Assembly (NCBI RefSeq): GCF_002940685.1
Contig: NZ_PNFP01000001.1
Location: 434,001-498,000, forward strand
Length of the DNA: 64,000 bases
Reading direction: 5' to 3'
DNA from: Ensifer adhaerens
GTDB taxonomy: Bacteria > Pseudomonadota > Alphaproteobacteria > Rhizobiales > Rhizobiaceae
A program made the translations under genes and the position numbers. Each line of letters starts with the position of its first letter. Within the stretch, counting starts at the first letter, position 1. Positions 25,913 to 35,026 of this stretch are shown here, one piece after another. Under the pieces are notes generated by a model that did no database searches, was not told the origin of the DNA, and saw only the letters and a program-made list of their open reading frames with translations.

Positions 25913-26144
25913 CGGTTCGCCCTTTCGGCTTGGCGCAGGGGCCCGAAAACCGGCTTCGATCATCGGATGGATCATGCGCGTTTTCAAACTTTCGGACCCG
26001 CGCACGCCGCCGGATGAGTAGAGCGCGCGCGACCCGATTTCGTTGGAGGAGGCCATAATTGCGTTGCGGATTCAAGCCGGTCGTGAAAATCATGTCATGA
26101 AGGATCGCTATTCCTCGGCCATTTTGGTCCGGGAGGAAAAGAAA

Positions 26145-27410
26145 GTGATTCATGAGGATGTCGAGGTGGACGGTTCGAAAGCGTTCTGGCGGGACCTGCT
26201 GCCCAGGCTGAAAGCGGAGCGTTGGCTGCTGGGGCTCACCGTGCTCCTGGCAATCCTGGCGACCTTTGCCGGCATTCATTTCCTCATCGTGCTGCCCTTC
26301 TGGATCGTCCTCGTGGCAGCACTGCTCAACCGGAGCGCGCCGGCCTCGGTGATCCTGAGCCCGGCCAAGGCGGTGGTCGCTGTCGGCCCGGCGAGTGACC
26401 CGCTCGTGCCCGCCTTGAATGCGCTCGACATGCCGGTCCTGGTGATTGCCGCCGACGAGACGGTGGTTTTCCAGAACGTCGCCGCTGAAAAGGCCTTCGG
26501 CACCATCCCGCCAAACACCTATCTCGCCGCAAAGGTGCGCTCGCCCGGCATCCTCGACATGGTCCGCGAGACGATGGCGACCGGCAAGGCCAACCAGATC
26601 GAGCATAACGAGCAATTGCCGTCCGACGCCGTCTATGTGGTGCGGGTCGCTCCGGCCGAGATTCCGGGCGATGGGCCGGGCAAGCGGATTTTCCTGCTGA
26701 CCTACCGCGATATCTCCCAGGCGCGCCGGATCGACCGCATGCGTTCGGATTTCGTCGCCAATGCCAGCCACGAGTTGCGCACGCCGCTGGCGTCGCTGCG
26801 CGGATTCATCGAAACCCTCCAGGGCCCGGCGCGCAACGACCTGAAGGCGCAGGAGAAGTTCTTCGGCATCATGCATGAGCAGGCAACGCGCATGAGCCGC
26901 CTGGTCGACGATCTCCTGTCGCTTTCGCGATTGGAGTTGCGCTCGCATATCGCGCCGGAAGATCCTGTGGACCTTGCGCCGTTGCTCGGCCATGTCCGCG
27001 ACAGTCTGCTGCCGCTCGCCAGGGATCTCGACGTTACAATCACGCTCGAAGTTCCCGAGAGCCCGGTGGTCATAGAGGGTGATCGCGACGAACTGATCGA
27101 GGTTTTCGAGAACCTGGTCGAGAATGCGTGCAAGTACGGCCAGGAGGGCAAGAAGGTCGATGTCCGCCTGAGCGGCGGAGAGGGCGCGCAGGCGGAAGTG
27201 ATCGTCCGGGACTATGGCCCGGGCATTCCGGCCGAGCATGTTCCGCGCATCACCGAACGGTTCTACCGGGTCAATGTCGAAGCGAGCCGCTCAAAAAAGG
27301 GCACCGGTCTGGGCCTTGCCATCGTCAAGCACATTCTCACCCGGCATCGCGCCCGCCTCCTCATCCATTCCGAGGTCGGCAAGGGTACGACCTTTACGGT
27401 CCGCTTCTGA
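26145..27410 (+). CDS. phoR: Phosphate regulon sensor histidine kinase
   Basis: An inner-membrane kinase that phosphorylates PhoB at low phosphate. Two hydrophobic helices lie near the N-terminus (WLLGLTVLLAILATFAGIHF and LIVLPFWIVLVAALL), with a PAS-like region between about residues 85 and 195. The HisKA box is SDFVANASHELRTPLASLRG, and the ATPase boxes are NLVENACKYGQ and GTGLGLAIVKHIL. The GTG start at 26145 is chosen because GGGAGG lies 8 bases upstream; ATG at 26097 would give 437 residues but has no ribosome binding site. It is upstream of pstS with 195 bases and a Pho box between, so pst also has its own promoter. Confidence 0.93.
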   Translation: MIHEDVEVDGSKAFWRDLLPRLKAERWLLGLTVLLAILATFAGIHFLIVLPFWIVLVAALLNRSAPASVILSPAKAVVAVGPASDPLVPALNALDMPVLVIAADETVVFQNVAAEKAFGTIPPNTYLAAKVRSPGILDMVRETMATGKANQIEHNEQLPSDAVYVVRVAPAEIPGDGPGKRIFLLTYRDISQARRIDRMRSDFVANASHELRTPLASLRGFIETLQGPARNDLKAQEKFFGIMHEQATRMSRLVDDLLSLSRLELRSHIAPEDPVDLAPLLGHVRDSLLPLARDLDVTITLEVPESPVVIEGDRDELIEVFENLVENACKYGQEGKKVDVRLSGGEGAQAEVIVRDYGPGIPAEHVPRITERFYRVNVEASRSKKGTGLGLAIVKHILTRHRARLLIHSEVGKGTTFTVRF

Positions 27411-27471
27411 CATATTGGTGCGGGAAAAGCCGGAACTGTTTATTTTTCATTAGCATTTTCAATGACATGAG

Positions 27472-27500
27472 CTGTCATAAATGTTTCGTCAAACTGACAT
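27472..27500 (+). promoter_or_regulatory. Pho box upstream of pstS
   Basis: Three 7-base repeats at an 11-base period: CTGTCAT (27472), GTTTCGT (27483) and CTGACAT (27494), with 4-base A/T-rich spacers. This matches the PhoB site pattern of direct CTGTCAT repeats. It lies 105 bases before the pstS ATG. The middle repeat is the weakest. Confidence 0.8.
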
Positions 27501-27605
27501 AAAAGGTGTGGCCATCGGCAGCTAGTTAGGGGCAGCCGATAAGACGGCGAAGAGCGCTGCAACGCTTGGCGCACACCAACACAAGCCCATTCCGGGAGAA
27601 CTTTT

Positions 27606-28640
27606 ATGAAAGCTCTTAAACTCACTGTCGCGGCGCTGGTAGCGTCTGCCGCATTTGCCGGCGCAGCCGCAGCTCGCGACCAGGTTCAGGTCGCTGGCTC
27701 CTCGACCGTTCTTCCCTACGCCAAGATCGTCGCCGAGACGTTCGGCGAGACCTTCCCCGACTTCAAGACCCCTGTCGTCGAATCCGGCGGTTCGTCCGCT
27801 GGCCTCAAGGAATTCTGCAAGGGCGTCGGCCCTGACACCATCGACATCGCCAACTCCTCGCGCAAGATCAAGGACAGCGAAGTCGAGGCCTGCAAGGCCG
27901 CCGGCGTGACCGAAATCCAGGAAGTCAAGATCGGCTATGACGGCATCGTCTTTGCGACCGACGCCGGCAATGCCGACCTCGCCCTGAAGCCGGAAGACCT
28001 CTACAAGGCGCTCGCCGCCGAAGTTGTCGTCGACGGCAAGATCGTCGCCAACCCCTACAAGAAGTGGTCGGAAGTCAATTCCGCCCTTCCGGCCGTCGAG
28101 ATCGCCGCATACATCCCGGGCGAAAAGCACGGCACCCGCGAAGTCTTCGAAGAGAAGATCCTGGCCGCAGGCTGCAAGAACGCCGGCGCGGTTGACGTGA
28201 TCAAGGCCGCCGTTGCCGACGAAAAGCAGCAGCACAGCAAGTGCGTCGCCGTTCGTAAGGACGGCCTGGCTGTCGACATCGACGGCGACTACACCGAGAC
28301 GCTCGCCCGTATCGCTGCCAACAAGAACGGCATCGGCGTCTTCGGCCTGTCCTTCTACGAAAACAATGCCGACAAGCTGAAGGTCGCGACCGTCAACGGC
28401 ATCGTGCCGTCGACCGAAACGATCGCTTCCGGCGAGTATCCGGTTTCCCGCCCGCTGTACTTCTACGTCAAGAAGGCACATCTCGGCGTTATCCCGGGCC
28501 TCAAGGAATATGTTGAGTTCTTCCTCGACGACCAGATGATCGGCCCGGACAGCCCGCTCGCCGAATACGGCCTGGTTGCCGCTCCGGATGCCGAGCGCGA
28601 AGAAATCCGCAAGGCCTTCTCGGCCGGCAACATGCTCTGA
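27606..28640 (+). CDS. pstS: Phosphate ABC transporter, periplasmic phosphate-binding protein
   Basis: Binds inorganic phosphate in the periplasm and delivers it to PstC/PstA. The 344-residue protein has a signal peptide (MKALKLTVAALVASAAFAGA, cleavage near AAA-RDQ). Ligand-binding stretches are visible: QVAGSSTVLPYAK (serine/threonine of the phosphate loop), ESGGSSAGLKEFC, DIANSSRKI and EKHGTREVFEE. Three cysteines in the mature chain may form a disulfide. GGGAGAACTTTT precedes the ATG. A Pho box is upstream and a strong hairpin follows the stop codon, as expected for a highly expressed first gene of the pst operon. Confidence 0.96.
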   Translation: MKALKLTVAALVASAAFAGAAAARDQVQVAGSSTVLPYAKIVAETFGETFPDFKTPVVESGGSSAGLKEFCKGVGPDTIDIANSSRKIKDSEVEACKAAGVTEIQEVKIGYDGIVFATDAGNADLALKPEDLYKALAAEVVVDGKIVANPYKKWSEVNSALPAVEIAAYIPGEKHGTREVFEEKILAAGCKNAGAVDVIKAAVADEKQQHSKCVAVRKDGLAVDIDGDYTETLARIAANKNGIGVFGLSFYENNADKLKVATVNGIVPSTETIASGEYPVSRPLYFYVKKAHLGVIPGLKEYVEFFLDDQMIGPDSPLAEYGLVAAPDAEREEIRKAFSAGNML

Positions 28641-28650
28641 TAACGACAAG

Positions 28651-28677
28651 CCCCGGCGCGAGGTCCTTGCGCCGGGG
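28651..28677 (+). other. Intercistronic hairpin between pstS and pstC
   Basis: CCCCGGCGC and GCGCCGGGG form a perfect 9-bp GC-only stem with a 9-base loop, 10 bases after the pstS stop. There is no T-run, so it is better explained as an mRNA-stabilising or pausing element that gives more PstS than membrane subunits. Confidence 0.65.
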
Positions 28678-28734
28678 CATGCCTTCATTCGATTGGCCGG
28701 CACCCATGACGGGCGATGCCGGGGAGACGTGCCG

Positions 28735-30219
28735 ATGAGTACTTCGCTCCTTCTTTTGTTAATTGTTGTTATTGGTTTCATTGCCTATTTTGCCGGTCGC
28801 ACCCGTTCGTTGGCGCTCTCCGGCGGCAAGCTCTCCAACCTTCATTCCCTGCCGGGCTATCACGGTAGCTACGTCGCCATCTGGGCGATGCTGCCGGCGG
28901 CACTCGTTCTCGGCGCCTGGCTCATTGCCGCTCCCGTCTATATCGATGGAAGCACGCGCGCGACCCTGCCGGATACCGTCCAGAGCCAGGGCCCTGCCGC
29001 CGTGCAGCTCGCGCTCGGTCAGGTCAAATCCGTTGCCGGCGGTCTGCTGCGCCTGAGCGGCGAAGAACTCGCAGCCCTTGAGAGCGGCTCCGCCAATCTG
29101 CGCGCGACGCTCGCGTCCAAGGGCGTCGCCCTTGCCGGCGAAGGCGATCCCTACATGGTCACCGTCGCCAAGCACTTCAACGCAATGACTGCGACCAACC
29201 GTTGGCTGATGACGGCCGCCGTTTTGTTGATCGCGGTTGCCGGCGGCGTCTACGCCATCCGCAACGTCGCCGCCCGTTTCCGCGCCCGCAACCAGGTCGA
29301 ACGCGTCATTCTCGGCTCGCTGATCGTCGCGTCCTCCATCGCCATCCTGACGACGGTCGGCATCGTTGCCTCGATGCTGTCGGAAGCCGGCCGCTTCTTC
29401 ACCATGGTCTCACCGCTCGAGTTCTTCTTCGGCACCGTGTGGGATCCGCGCTTCGCAGCCGCAGGCAGCGGCGGCGCTTCCGGTCAGTTCGGCCTGATCC
29501 CGCTTCTCGCCGGCACGCTCTACATCGCCTTCGTCGCCATGCTCTTTGCGGTGCCGATCGGCCTCTTCGCCGCCATCTACATGGCGGAGTATGCCAGCCC
29601 GCGCCTGCGTTCGACGGCCAAGCCGTTGCTCGAAGTGCTCGCCGGCATCCCGACGATCGTCTACGGTTTCTTCGCGCTCGTCACCGTCGGTCCGTTCCTG
29701 CGCGACATCTCCGCCCAGCTGAACGGTCTCCTCACCGGCGACTACCAGAACTTCATTCAGGCGCAGAGTGTTCTGACCGCCGGTATCGTCATGGGCATCA
29801 TGCTGATCCCGTTCGTGTCGTCGCTCTCGGACGACATCATCACCCAGGTGCCGCGGGCATTGCGTGATGGTTCCCTCGGTCTCGGCGCAACCCGTTCGGA
29901 GACGGTCAAGAAGGTCATTCTTCCGGCAGCGCTTCCAGGCATCGTCGGCGCTCTTCTCCTGACCGCATCGCGCGCCGTTGGCGAAACCATGATCGTGGTG
30001 CTGGCCGCAGGCGTTGCAGCGCGCATGCAGATCAATCCCTTCGAGCCGATGACGACGGTGACCGTGAAGATCGTCAACCAGCTGACCGGCGACCTCGAGT
30101 TCACCTCGCCGCAGACGCTGGTGGCCTTCGCACTGGGCATCACGCTCTTCGTCATCACGCTCGGCCTCAACATTTACGCGCTCTACATCGTGCGCAAATA
30201 CCGGGAACAGTACGAATGA
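28735..30219 (+). CDS. pstC: Phosphate ABC transporter permease PstC (long form)
   Basis: One of two permease subunits of the Pst importer. The 494-residue protein is much longer than E. coli PstC (319 residues). An extra N-terminal part has membrane helices near residues 3-20 and 48-70 and a soluble loop of about 85 residues, followed by the canonical permease with EFFFGTVWDPRF, the GIPTIVYGFFALVTVGPFL region and the EAA-like motif ALRDGSLGLGATRSETVKKV. The reading frame is intact; from memory, S. meliloti 1021 carries a frameshift in its pstC. GGGGAGACGTGCCG precedes the ATG. The stop overlaps the pstA ATG. Confidence 0.95.
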   Translation: MSTSLLLLLIVVIGFIAYFAGRTRSLALSGGKLSNLHSLPGYHGSYVAIWAMLPAALVLGAWLIAAPVYIDGSTRATLPDTVQSQGPAAVQLALGQVKSVAGGLLRLSGEELAALESGSANLRATLASKGVALAGEGDPYMVTVAKHFNAMTATNRWLMTAAVLLIAVAGGVYAIRNVAARFRARNQVERVILGSLIVASSIAILTTVGIVASMLSEAGRFFTMVSPLEFFFGTVWDPRFAAAGSGGASGQFGLIPLLAGTLYIAFVAMLFAVPIGLFAAIYMAEYASPRLRSTAKPLLEVLAGIPTIVYGFFALVTVGPFLRDISAQLNGLLTGDYQNFIQAQSVLTAGIVMGIMLIPFVSSLSDDIITQVPRALRDGSLGLGATRSETVKKVILPAALPGIVGALLLTASRAVGETMIVVLAAGVAARMQINPFEPMTTVTVKIVNQLTGDLEFTSPQTLVAFALGITLFVITLGLNIYALYIVRKYREQYE

Positions 30220-31538
30220 CCGACATCGCTTCCACGACCGTCCGGATCTCCGCCCGTCCCGAAACCGCAAAGCGCGATATCGGCATCAAGCGTCGCTATG
30301 CTGCCGAACGCCGGTTCCGCGCCTATGGCATTGCGGCAATCAGCACCGGTCTCTTCTTCCTGGCACTCTTGCTGTGGACCGTCATTTCCAACGGCTACAC
30401 CGCGTTCCAGCAGACGACGATCACACTGCCGATCGAGTTCACCGAAAAGGTCGTCGACCCCAAGGGCGAACGCGCGACCGATGGCAAGGTGCTGTTGACC
30501 GCCAACTACCCGCTCCTGGTGCGCGATGCGCTCGTCAAGCAGCTCGGCATCGATGCGAGCAAGCGGCCGCAGGTCAAGCAGGCGACCGACATGGTCTCTG
30601 CGAGCTCCCGCACGCTTCTGCGCGACATGGTCGTGGCCGACCCGTCGATCATCGGCAAGACGGTCCCCGTCACGCTGCTCGCCGAAGCCAACATCGACTC
30701 CGCCTTCAAGGGCCAGATCGACCTCAAGGTCGATGAGAGCAAGCGCAAGGTCAAGAACCAGCAGGTCACCTGGATGAACCAGCTGGCGGAAGCCGGCGTT
30801 CTGAAGAAGAGTTTCAACACCGGTATCTTCACCTTCGGCGCCTCCAGCCGTCCTGAAGCGGCAGGCGTCGGCGTCGCGGCCCTCGGCTCGTTCTACATGA
30901 TGCTGATCGTCCTGGTGCTGTCGCTGCCGATCGGCGTCGCCGCCTCGATCTATCTCGAGGAGTTCGCGCCGAAGAACCGGCTGACCGATCTGATCGAGGT
31001 CAACATCAACAACCTCGCGGCCGTTCCGTCGATCGTCTACGGCCTCCTGGGTCTCGCCGTCTTCATCAACTTTGCCGGCATGCCGCGCTCCGCGGCCGTG
31101 GTCGGCGGCTTCGTGCTGACGCTGATGACGCTGCCGACGATCATCATCGCCACCCGCGCGGCGCTGAAGGCGGTCCCGCCGTCGATCCGCTCGGCCGCCC
31201 TCGGTCTCGGCGCGTCGAAGATGCAGACCATCTTCCACCACGTGCTGCCGCTGGCGATGCCGGGCATCCTGACCGGAACCATCATCGGTCTTGCGCACGC
31301 GCTTGGCGAAACCGCGCCGCTGCTGCTGATCGGCATGGTCGCCTTCGTCGTCGACTATCCCGGTTCGCCTATGGAACCGTCGACAGCGCTGCCGGTGCAG
31401 ATCTACATGTGGGCCAACGAGGCGGAACGCGCCTTCGTCGAGCGCACCTCCGGCGCGATCATCATCCTTCTCATCTTCCTCGTCGTCATGAACCTTGGCG
31501 CCATTCTGTTGCGACGTCGCTTTGAGCGCCGTTGGTAG
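30216..31538 (+). CDS. pstA: Phosphate ABC transporter permease PstA (long form)
   Basis: Second permease subunit of the phosphate importer. The 440-residue protein also has an extended N-terminal region: one helix at about 45-68, then a soluble stretch of about 150 residues (rich in Lys/Asp). The canonical C-terminal permease follows, with [20 protein letters not shown] and the EAA-like loop [20 protein letters not shown]. It overlaps pstC by 4 bases (ATGA), which indicates translational coupling. pstB starts 13 bases after its stop. Confidence 0.95.
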   Translation: MTDIASTTVRISARPETAKRDIGIKRRYAAERRFRAYGIAAISTGLFFLALLLWTVISNGYTAFQQTTITLPIEFTEKVVDPKGERATDGKVLLTANYPLLVRDALVKQLGIDASKRPQVKQATDMVSASSRTLLRDMVVADPSIIGKTVPVTLLAEANIDSAFKGQIDLKVDESKRKVKNQQVTWMNQLAEAGVLKKSFNTGIFTFGASSRPEAAGVGVAALGSFYMMLIVLVLSLPIGVAASIYLEEFAPKNRLTDLIEVNINNLAAVPSIVYGLLGLAVFINFAGMPRSAAVVGGFVLTLMTLPTIIIATRAALKAVPPSIRSAALGLGASKMQTIFHHVLPLAMPGILTGTIIGLAHALGETAPLLLIGMVAFVVDYPGSPMEPSTALPVQIYMWANEAERAFVERTSGAIIILLIFLVVMNLGAILLRRRFERRW

Positions 31539-31551
31539 TGAGGTAATTACT

Positions 31552-32367
31552 ATGAACATCATGTCAGAAGCAGCCGTCGAGAAAGCCTTGGATCAGAAAA
31601 TGAACACCGTGCCCTACAAGATGATCGGCAAGGATGTGTCGGTCTATTACGGCGAGAAGCGCGCGCTTTTCGACGTCAACCTCAACATCCGCGAGAACAC
31701 CGTCACGGCGCTGATCGGTCCTTCGGGTTGCGGCAAGTCGACCTTCCTGCGTACACTGAACCGCATGAACGACACGATCGAGAACTGCCGCGTCACCGGC
31801 AAGATCACGCTCGATGAGGACGACATCTACGATCCGACCATCGACGTCGTCGAACTGCGCGCCCGCGTCGGCATGGTCTTCCAGAAGCCGAACCCGTTCC
31901 CGAAGTCGATCTACGACAACGTCGCCTACGGTCCGCGCATCCACGGGCTTGCCCGCACCAAGGCGGATTTCGACGAAATCGTCGAGACCAGCCTGCAGAA
32001 GGCGGGCCTGTTCAACGAGGTGAAGGATCGTCTGCACGAGCCGGGCACCGGTCTTTCCGGCGGCCAGCAGCAGCGCCTGTGCATCGCCCGTGCTGTCGCC
32101 GTCAGCCCGGAAGTCATCCTGATGGACGAGCCCTGCTCCGCCCTCGATCCGATCGCGACCGCCAAGGTCGAGGAGCTGATCCACGAGCTGCGCACGAACT
32201 TCACGATCGTCATCGTGACCCACTCGATGCAGCAGGCCGCCCGCGTCTCGCAGCGCACCGCCATGTTCCACCTCGGCAACCTCGTCGAGGAGAACGACAC
32301 CGACAAGATGTTCACCAATCCGGATGACCAGCGCACCCAGGATTACATCATGGGCCGCTTCGGCTGA
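31552..32367 (+). CDS. pstB: Phosphate ABC transporter ATP-binding protein
   Basis: The ATPase of the Pst importer. The 271-residue protein has Walker A (GPSGCGKST), the Q-loop in [20 protein letters not shown], the signature LSGGQQQRL, Walker B ([13 protein letters not shown]) and the switch His in [13 protein letters not shown]. The ATG at 31552 ([11 protein letters not shown]) has GAGGTAATTACT in front; the frame is open further upstream inside pstA. phoU follows after 53 bases. Confidence 0.97.
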   Translation: MNIMSEAAVEKALDQKMNTVPYKMIGKDVSVYYGEKRALFDVNLNIRENTVTALIGPSGCGKSTFLRTLNRMNDTIENCRVTGKITLDEDDIYDPTIDVVELRARVGMVFQKPNPFPKSIYDNVAYGPRIHGLARTKADFDEIVETSLQKAGLFNEVKDRLHEPGTGLSGGQQQRLCIARAVAVSPEVILMDEPCSALDPIATAKVEELIHELRTNFTIVIVTHSMQQAARVSQRTAMFHLGNLVEENDTDKMFTNPDDQRTQDYIMGRFG

Positions 32368-32420
32368 GGCCGCATAAGGCTGCAACAGTAACTGCAAAGC
32401 GCCCGTAAGGATCGACGATC

Positions 32421-33131
32421 ATGTCCATGCATATCATGTCCGCCTATGACGAAGAACTGAAGTACCTGACGCGCCGCATCTCGGAGATGGGCGGTCTTGC
32501 CGAGCAGATGGTCGCCGAGTCCGTCCGCGCGCTGGTCAATTCCGACCTGGCTCTCGCACAGAAGGTGATCTCGGACGACACCGTTCTCGACGACGCCGAG
32601 CGCCAGATCGGCGAGAAGGCGATCGTTACGATCGCCAAGCGCCAGCCGGTCGCCGCCGACCTGCGCGAGATCATGGGGTCGATCCGCATCGCCTCCGATC
32701 TGGAGCGCGTCGGCGACCTTGGCAAGAACACCGCCAAGCGCGTGATCGCGGTCGCCGGCTCCGGCATCCCGCGCAAGCTCGCCCGCGGCCTCGAGCATCT
32801 CGCTGAACTGGCTCTGGTCCAGCTCAAGGAAGTGCTTGACGTCTACGCCTCGCGTTCGCCGGAAAAGGCCAACAGCATTCGCGAACGCGACGAGGAGATC
32901 GATGCGATCTACACCTCGCTGTTCCGCGAGCTCCTGACCTACATGATGGAAGATCCGCGCAACATCACGCCCTGCACGCATCTTCTGTTCTGCGCCAAGA
33001 ACATCGAGCGCATCGGCGACCACGCGACCAACATCGCCGAGACGATCTATTACATGGCGACGGGCGCCCAGCCGGAAGGCGAGCGTCCGAAGGATGACAC
33101 CACGTCGACGCTGGGCTCGGTCAACGACTGA
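32421..33131 (+). CDS. phoU: Phosphate signalling regulator PhoU
   Basis: A 236-residue all-helical cytoplasmic protein that links the Pst transporter to PhoR and keeps the Pho regulon off when phosphate is plentiful. Two PhoU repeats are visible, each with the metal-binding E/DxxxD pattern: SDDTVLDDAERQIGEKAI with RIASDLERVGDLGKNTAKR, and ERDEEIDAIYTSLFRELL with KNIERIGDHATNIAE. AAGGATCGACGATC precedes the ATG. It is 53 bases after pstB. Confidence 0.96.
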   Translation: MSMHIMSAYDEELKYLTRRISEMGGLAEQMVAESVRALVNSDLALAQKVISDDTVLDDAERQIGEKAIVTIAKRQPVAADLREIMGSIRIASDLERVGDLGKNTAKRVIAVAGSGIPRKLARGLEHLAELALVQLKEVLDVYASRSPEKANSIRERDEEIDAIYTSLFRELLTYMMEDPRNITPCTHLLFCAKNIERIGDHATNIAETIYYMATGAQPEGERPKDDTTSTLGSVND

Positions 33132-33214
33132 GCGCCAAGCGCGCCGTAAGCATGCATGCCCTTTGAAATCTGATCCGGTCGCGGCTTCGGTCGCGGCCCC
33201 GAATTCCTGTATCT

Positions 33215-33259
33215 GAGCATGCGGTTTTCGCCCCGCCTTTGAAAACGGCGGATGTGCTC
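33215..33259. repeat. Imperfect inverted repeat between phoU and phoB
   Basis: GAGCA (33215) pairs with TGCTC (33255-33259) and GTTTTC with GAAAAC (33241-33246), with an unequal internal loop and an 11-base apical loop. No T-run follows. It could be a degenerate copy of a dispersed palindromic element or a leader structure of phoB. Only the pairing itself is seen. Confidence 0.35.
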
Positions 33260-33332
33260 CAGATTTAGAGTGTCTGAGCGCCGGCCGGGCCGATGAGCCC
33301 AAAGGCCGCCCGCGGTAAGGAGACGTTACCTG

Positions 33333-34016
33333 ATGTTGCCAAAAATCGCCGTAGTCGAAGACGAAGAGGCGCTGAGCGTTCTGCTGCGTTACAATCTGGA
33401 AGCCGAAGGCTTCGACGTCGATACGATCCTCAGGGGCGACGAGGCGGAGATCCGGCTTCAGGAGCGGCTGCCCGACCTCTTGATCCTCGACTGGATGCTG
33501 CCCGGTGTTTCCGGCATTGAACTTTGCCGCCGGCTGCGCCAGCGCCCGGAGACCGAACGTCTGCCGATCATCATGCTGACGGCGCGCGGCGAGGAAAGCG
33601 AGCGCGTCCGGGGTCTGGCGACCGGTGCCGACGACTATGTGGTGAAGCCCTTCTCGACGCCGGAGCTGATGGCGCGCGTCAAGGCGATGCTGCGCCGGGC
33701 AAAGCCCGAGGTGCTGTCGACGCTGCTTCGCTGCGGCGACATCGAGCTCGACCGCGAGACCCATCGTGTTCATCGCCGCAGCCGCGAAGTGCGCCTCGGC
33801 CCGACCGAGTTCCGCCTGCTGGAATTCCTGATGTCTTCTCCGGGCCGGGTCTTCTCGCGCTCGCAGCTGCTCGACGGTGTCTGGGGCCATGACATCTATG
33901 TCGACGAGCGCACCGTCGACGTGCATGTCGGCCGCCTGCGCAAGGCGCTGAACTTCTCGAACATGCCCGATGTCATCCGCACGGTTCGTGGCGCCGGATA
34001 CTCGCTCGAAAGCTGA
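33333..34016 (+). CDS. phoB: Phosphate regulon response regulator
   Basis: A 227-residue OmpR-family activator that binds Pho boxes when phosphorylated by PhoR. The receiver domain shows the acidic residues in VVEDEEALS, the phosphoacceptor in LLILDWMLPGVSG and the lysine in YVVKPFSTPEL. The winged-helix domain has LGPTEFRLLEFLMSSPGRVFSRSQLLDGVWG and TVRGAGYSLE. GGTAAGGAGACGTTACCTG precedes the ATG. It is 201 bases after phoU, and a strong bidirectional terminator follows. Confidence 0.97.
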   Translation: MLPKIAVVEDEEALSVLLRYNLEAEGFDVDTILRGDEAEIRLQERLPDLLILDWMLPGVSGIELCRRLRQRPETERLPIIMLTARGEESERVRGLATGADDYVVKPFSTPELMARVKAMLRRAKPEVLSTLLRCGDIELDRETHRVHRRSREVRLGPTEFRLLEFLMSSPGRVFSRSQLLDGVWGHDIYVDERTVDVHVGRLRKALNFSNMPDVIRTVRGAGYSLES

Positions 34017-34036
34017 GTGGCCTGAAAATCGCCAAC

Positions 34037-34064
34037 AAAAAAGGGGCCGATCGGCCCCTTTTTC
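34037..34064. terminator. Bidirectional intrinsic terminator between phoB and gcrA
   Basis: AAAAAAGGGGCCGA and TCGGCCCCTTTTTC are perfect or near-perfect complements, giving a GC-rich stem flanked by an A-run on one side and a T-run on the other. phoB ends 20 bases before it and the convergent gcrA ends 20 bases after it, so it can serve both. Confidence 0.92.
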
Positions 34065-34084
34065 TTTTGATGCTGTGTGGGTGC

Positions 34085-34606
34085 TTAGCGCATCCGCCGA
34101 CGCTCGGCCGACGGCTGGTAGGCAAGCCGTGCATGGAAGCTGCAATAGGGCGAGGATTCCGGGGAATCGTTGCCGCAGAAGTGGAACTCCTCCTTCAGCG
34201 GGTCGCCGATCGGCCACTTGCAGGTGCGCTCGGTCAGCTGGGTCAGCTCCAGGCGGCGCGACATCGGAACGACAACGTCGGTCCGGGTGCTGAAATCCTG
34301 TTCGGCAACGAGATCGACTTCGATCTCTTCCTTGAGCACGACAGCGCCAGCGGGACGGGCAACGGGACGGGCCGAAACGCGCGAGGCGTAGTTCGGAGCA
34401 CGGGGCGCCGAGGTCGGACGCTTCGGACGGGCCGCCGTGGTGGTGCTGCCGCCGGCCTTGGCGCGGCCCGGCAGGCTCAGGCGGTGAACCTTGCCGATGA
34501 CAGCGTTACGGCTGACGCCGCCGAGCTGTGCCGCGATCTGGCTTGCGCTCAGGCCCTCGGACCAAAGCTTCTTCAGTTTCTCCACCCGCTCGTCAGTCCA
34601 GTTCAT
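34085..34606 (-). CDS. gcrA: Cell-cycle regulator GcrA
   Basis: An alphaproteobacterial transcription cofactor that binds sigma70-RNA polymerase and promoters methylated at GANTC by CcrM. The 173-residue protein has the N-terminal helix-turn-helix-like domain MNWTDERVEKLKKLWSEG with ASQIAAQLGGVSRNAVIGK. A disordered Pro/Arg-rich linker follows, then the sigma-interacting C-terminal domain with CKWPIGDP and FHFCGN...YCSFHARLAYQP (conserved cysteines). GGAGAGTGCAGAA precedes the ATG. Its upstream region, shared with divergent argD, has five GANTC sites between 34754 and 34873. Confidence 0.95.
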   Translation of the reverse strand: MNWTDERVEKLKKLWSEGLSASQIAAQLGGVSRNAVIGKVHRLSLPGRAKAGGSTTTAARPKRPTSAPRAPNYASRVSARPVARPAGAVVLKEEIEVDLVAEQDFSTRTDVVVPMSRRLELTQLTERTCKWPIGDPLKEEFHFCGNDSPESSPYCSFHARLAYQPSAERRRMR

Positions 34607-34753
34607 TTCTGCACTCTCCGTTCTCAGCGTTGGGGATGGCAGAATCCCTCACCGCACCCCGGCTGAACCCCGGGGTTGCAAACGCGATAACTCTTTTGGT
34701 GACTAGGTCCGCCGCATGCGTCTAGTAATTGAATGTTAACGTACTGACCGCCG

Positions 34754-34873
34754 GACTCCGTGGCAAGAGTCCCGGGAATCGCGCCGAATCGATTTCGTAG
34801 TTTTCCCCAACTTGCTCGGCCGGCGTTGCATTTTTGCAAGCCCTCTTTGAGGATTTTTCTTTCGCCAGGAATC
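34754..34873. promoter_or_regulatory. Cluster of CcrM (GANTC) methylation sites in the gcrA-argD intergenic region
   Basis: GACTC at 34754, GAGTC at 34767, GAATC at 34776, GAATC at 34786 and GAATC at 34869; four of them lie within 37 bases. This 420-base region between gcrA (minus) and argD (plus) contains no gene. GcrA acts through methylated GANTC sites in Caulobacter, so the cluster may serve gcrA autoregulation or cell-cycle timing. Confidence 0.55.
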
Positions 34874-35026
34874 GGGTCTTCATGCTGCGCTGCAAGGCTT
34901 GGTTTTGTTGACATTGCAGCGCGAAATGGGAATAGTGCCTGCGCCGCCGAAAGGCGGCATTTTTGATTTTTATCGGCCCGCGTGAGGCGCGGGACCGGTG
35001 TGATCTGGAGTGAAGGAGAGCCTCGC

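Noticed and set aside
26092-26098. ATGTCAT, a possible Pho half-site before phoR
   Set aside because: No second repeat at an 11-base distance on either side, so it does not form a Pho box.
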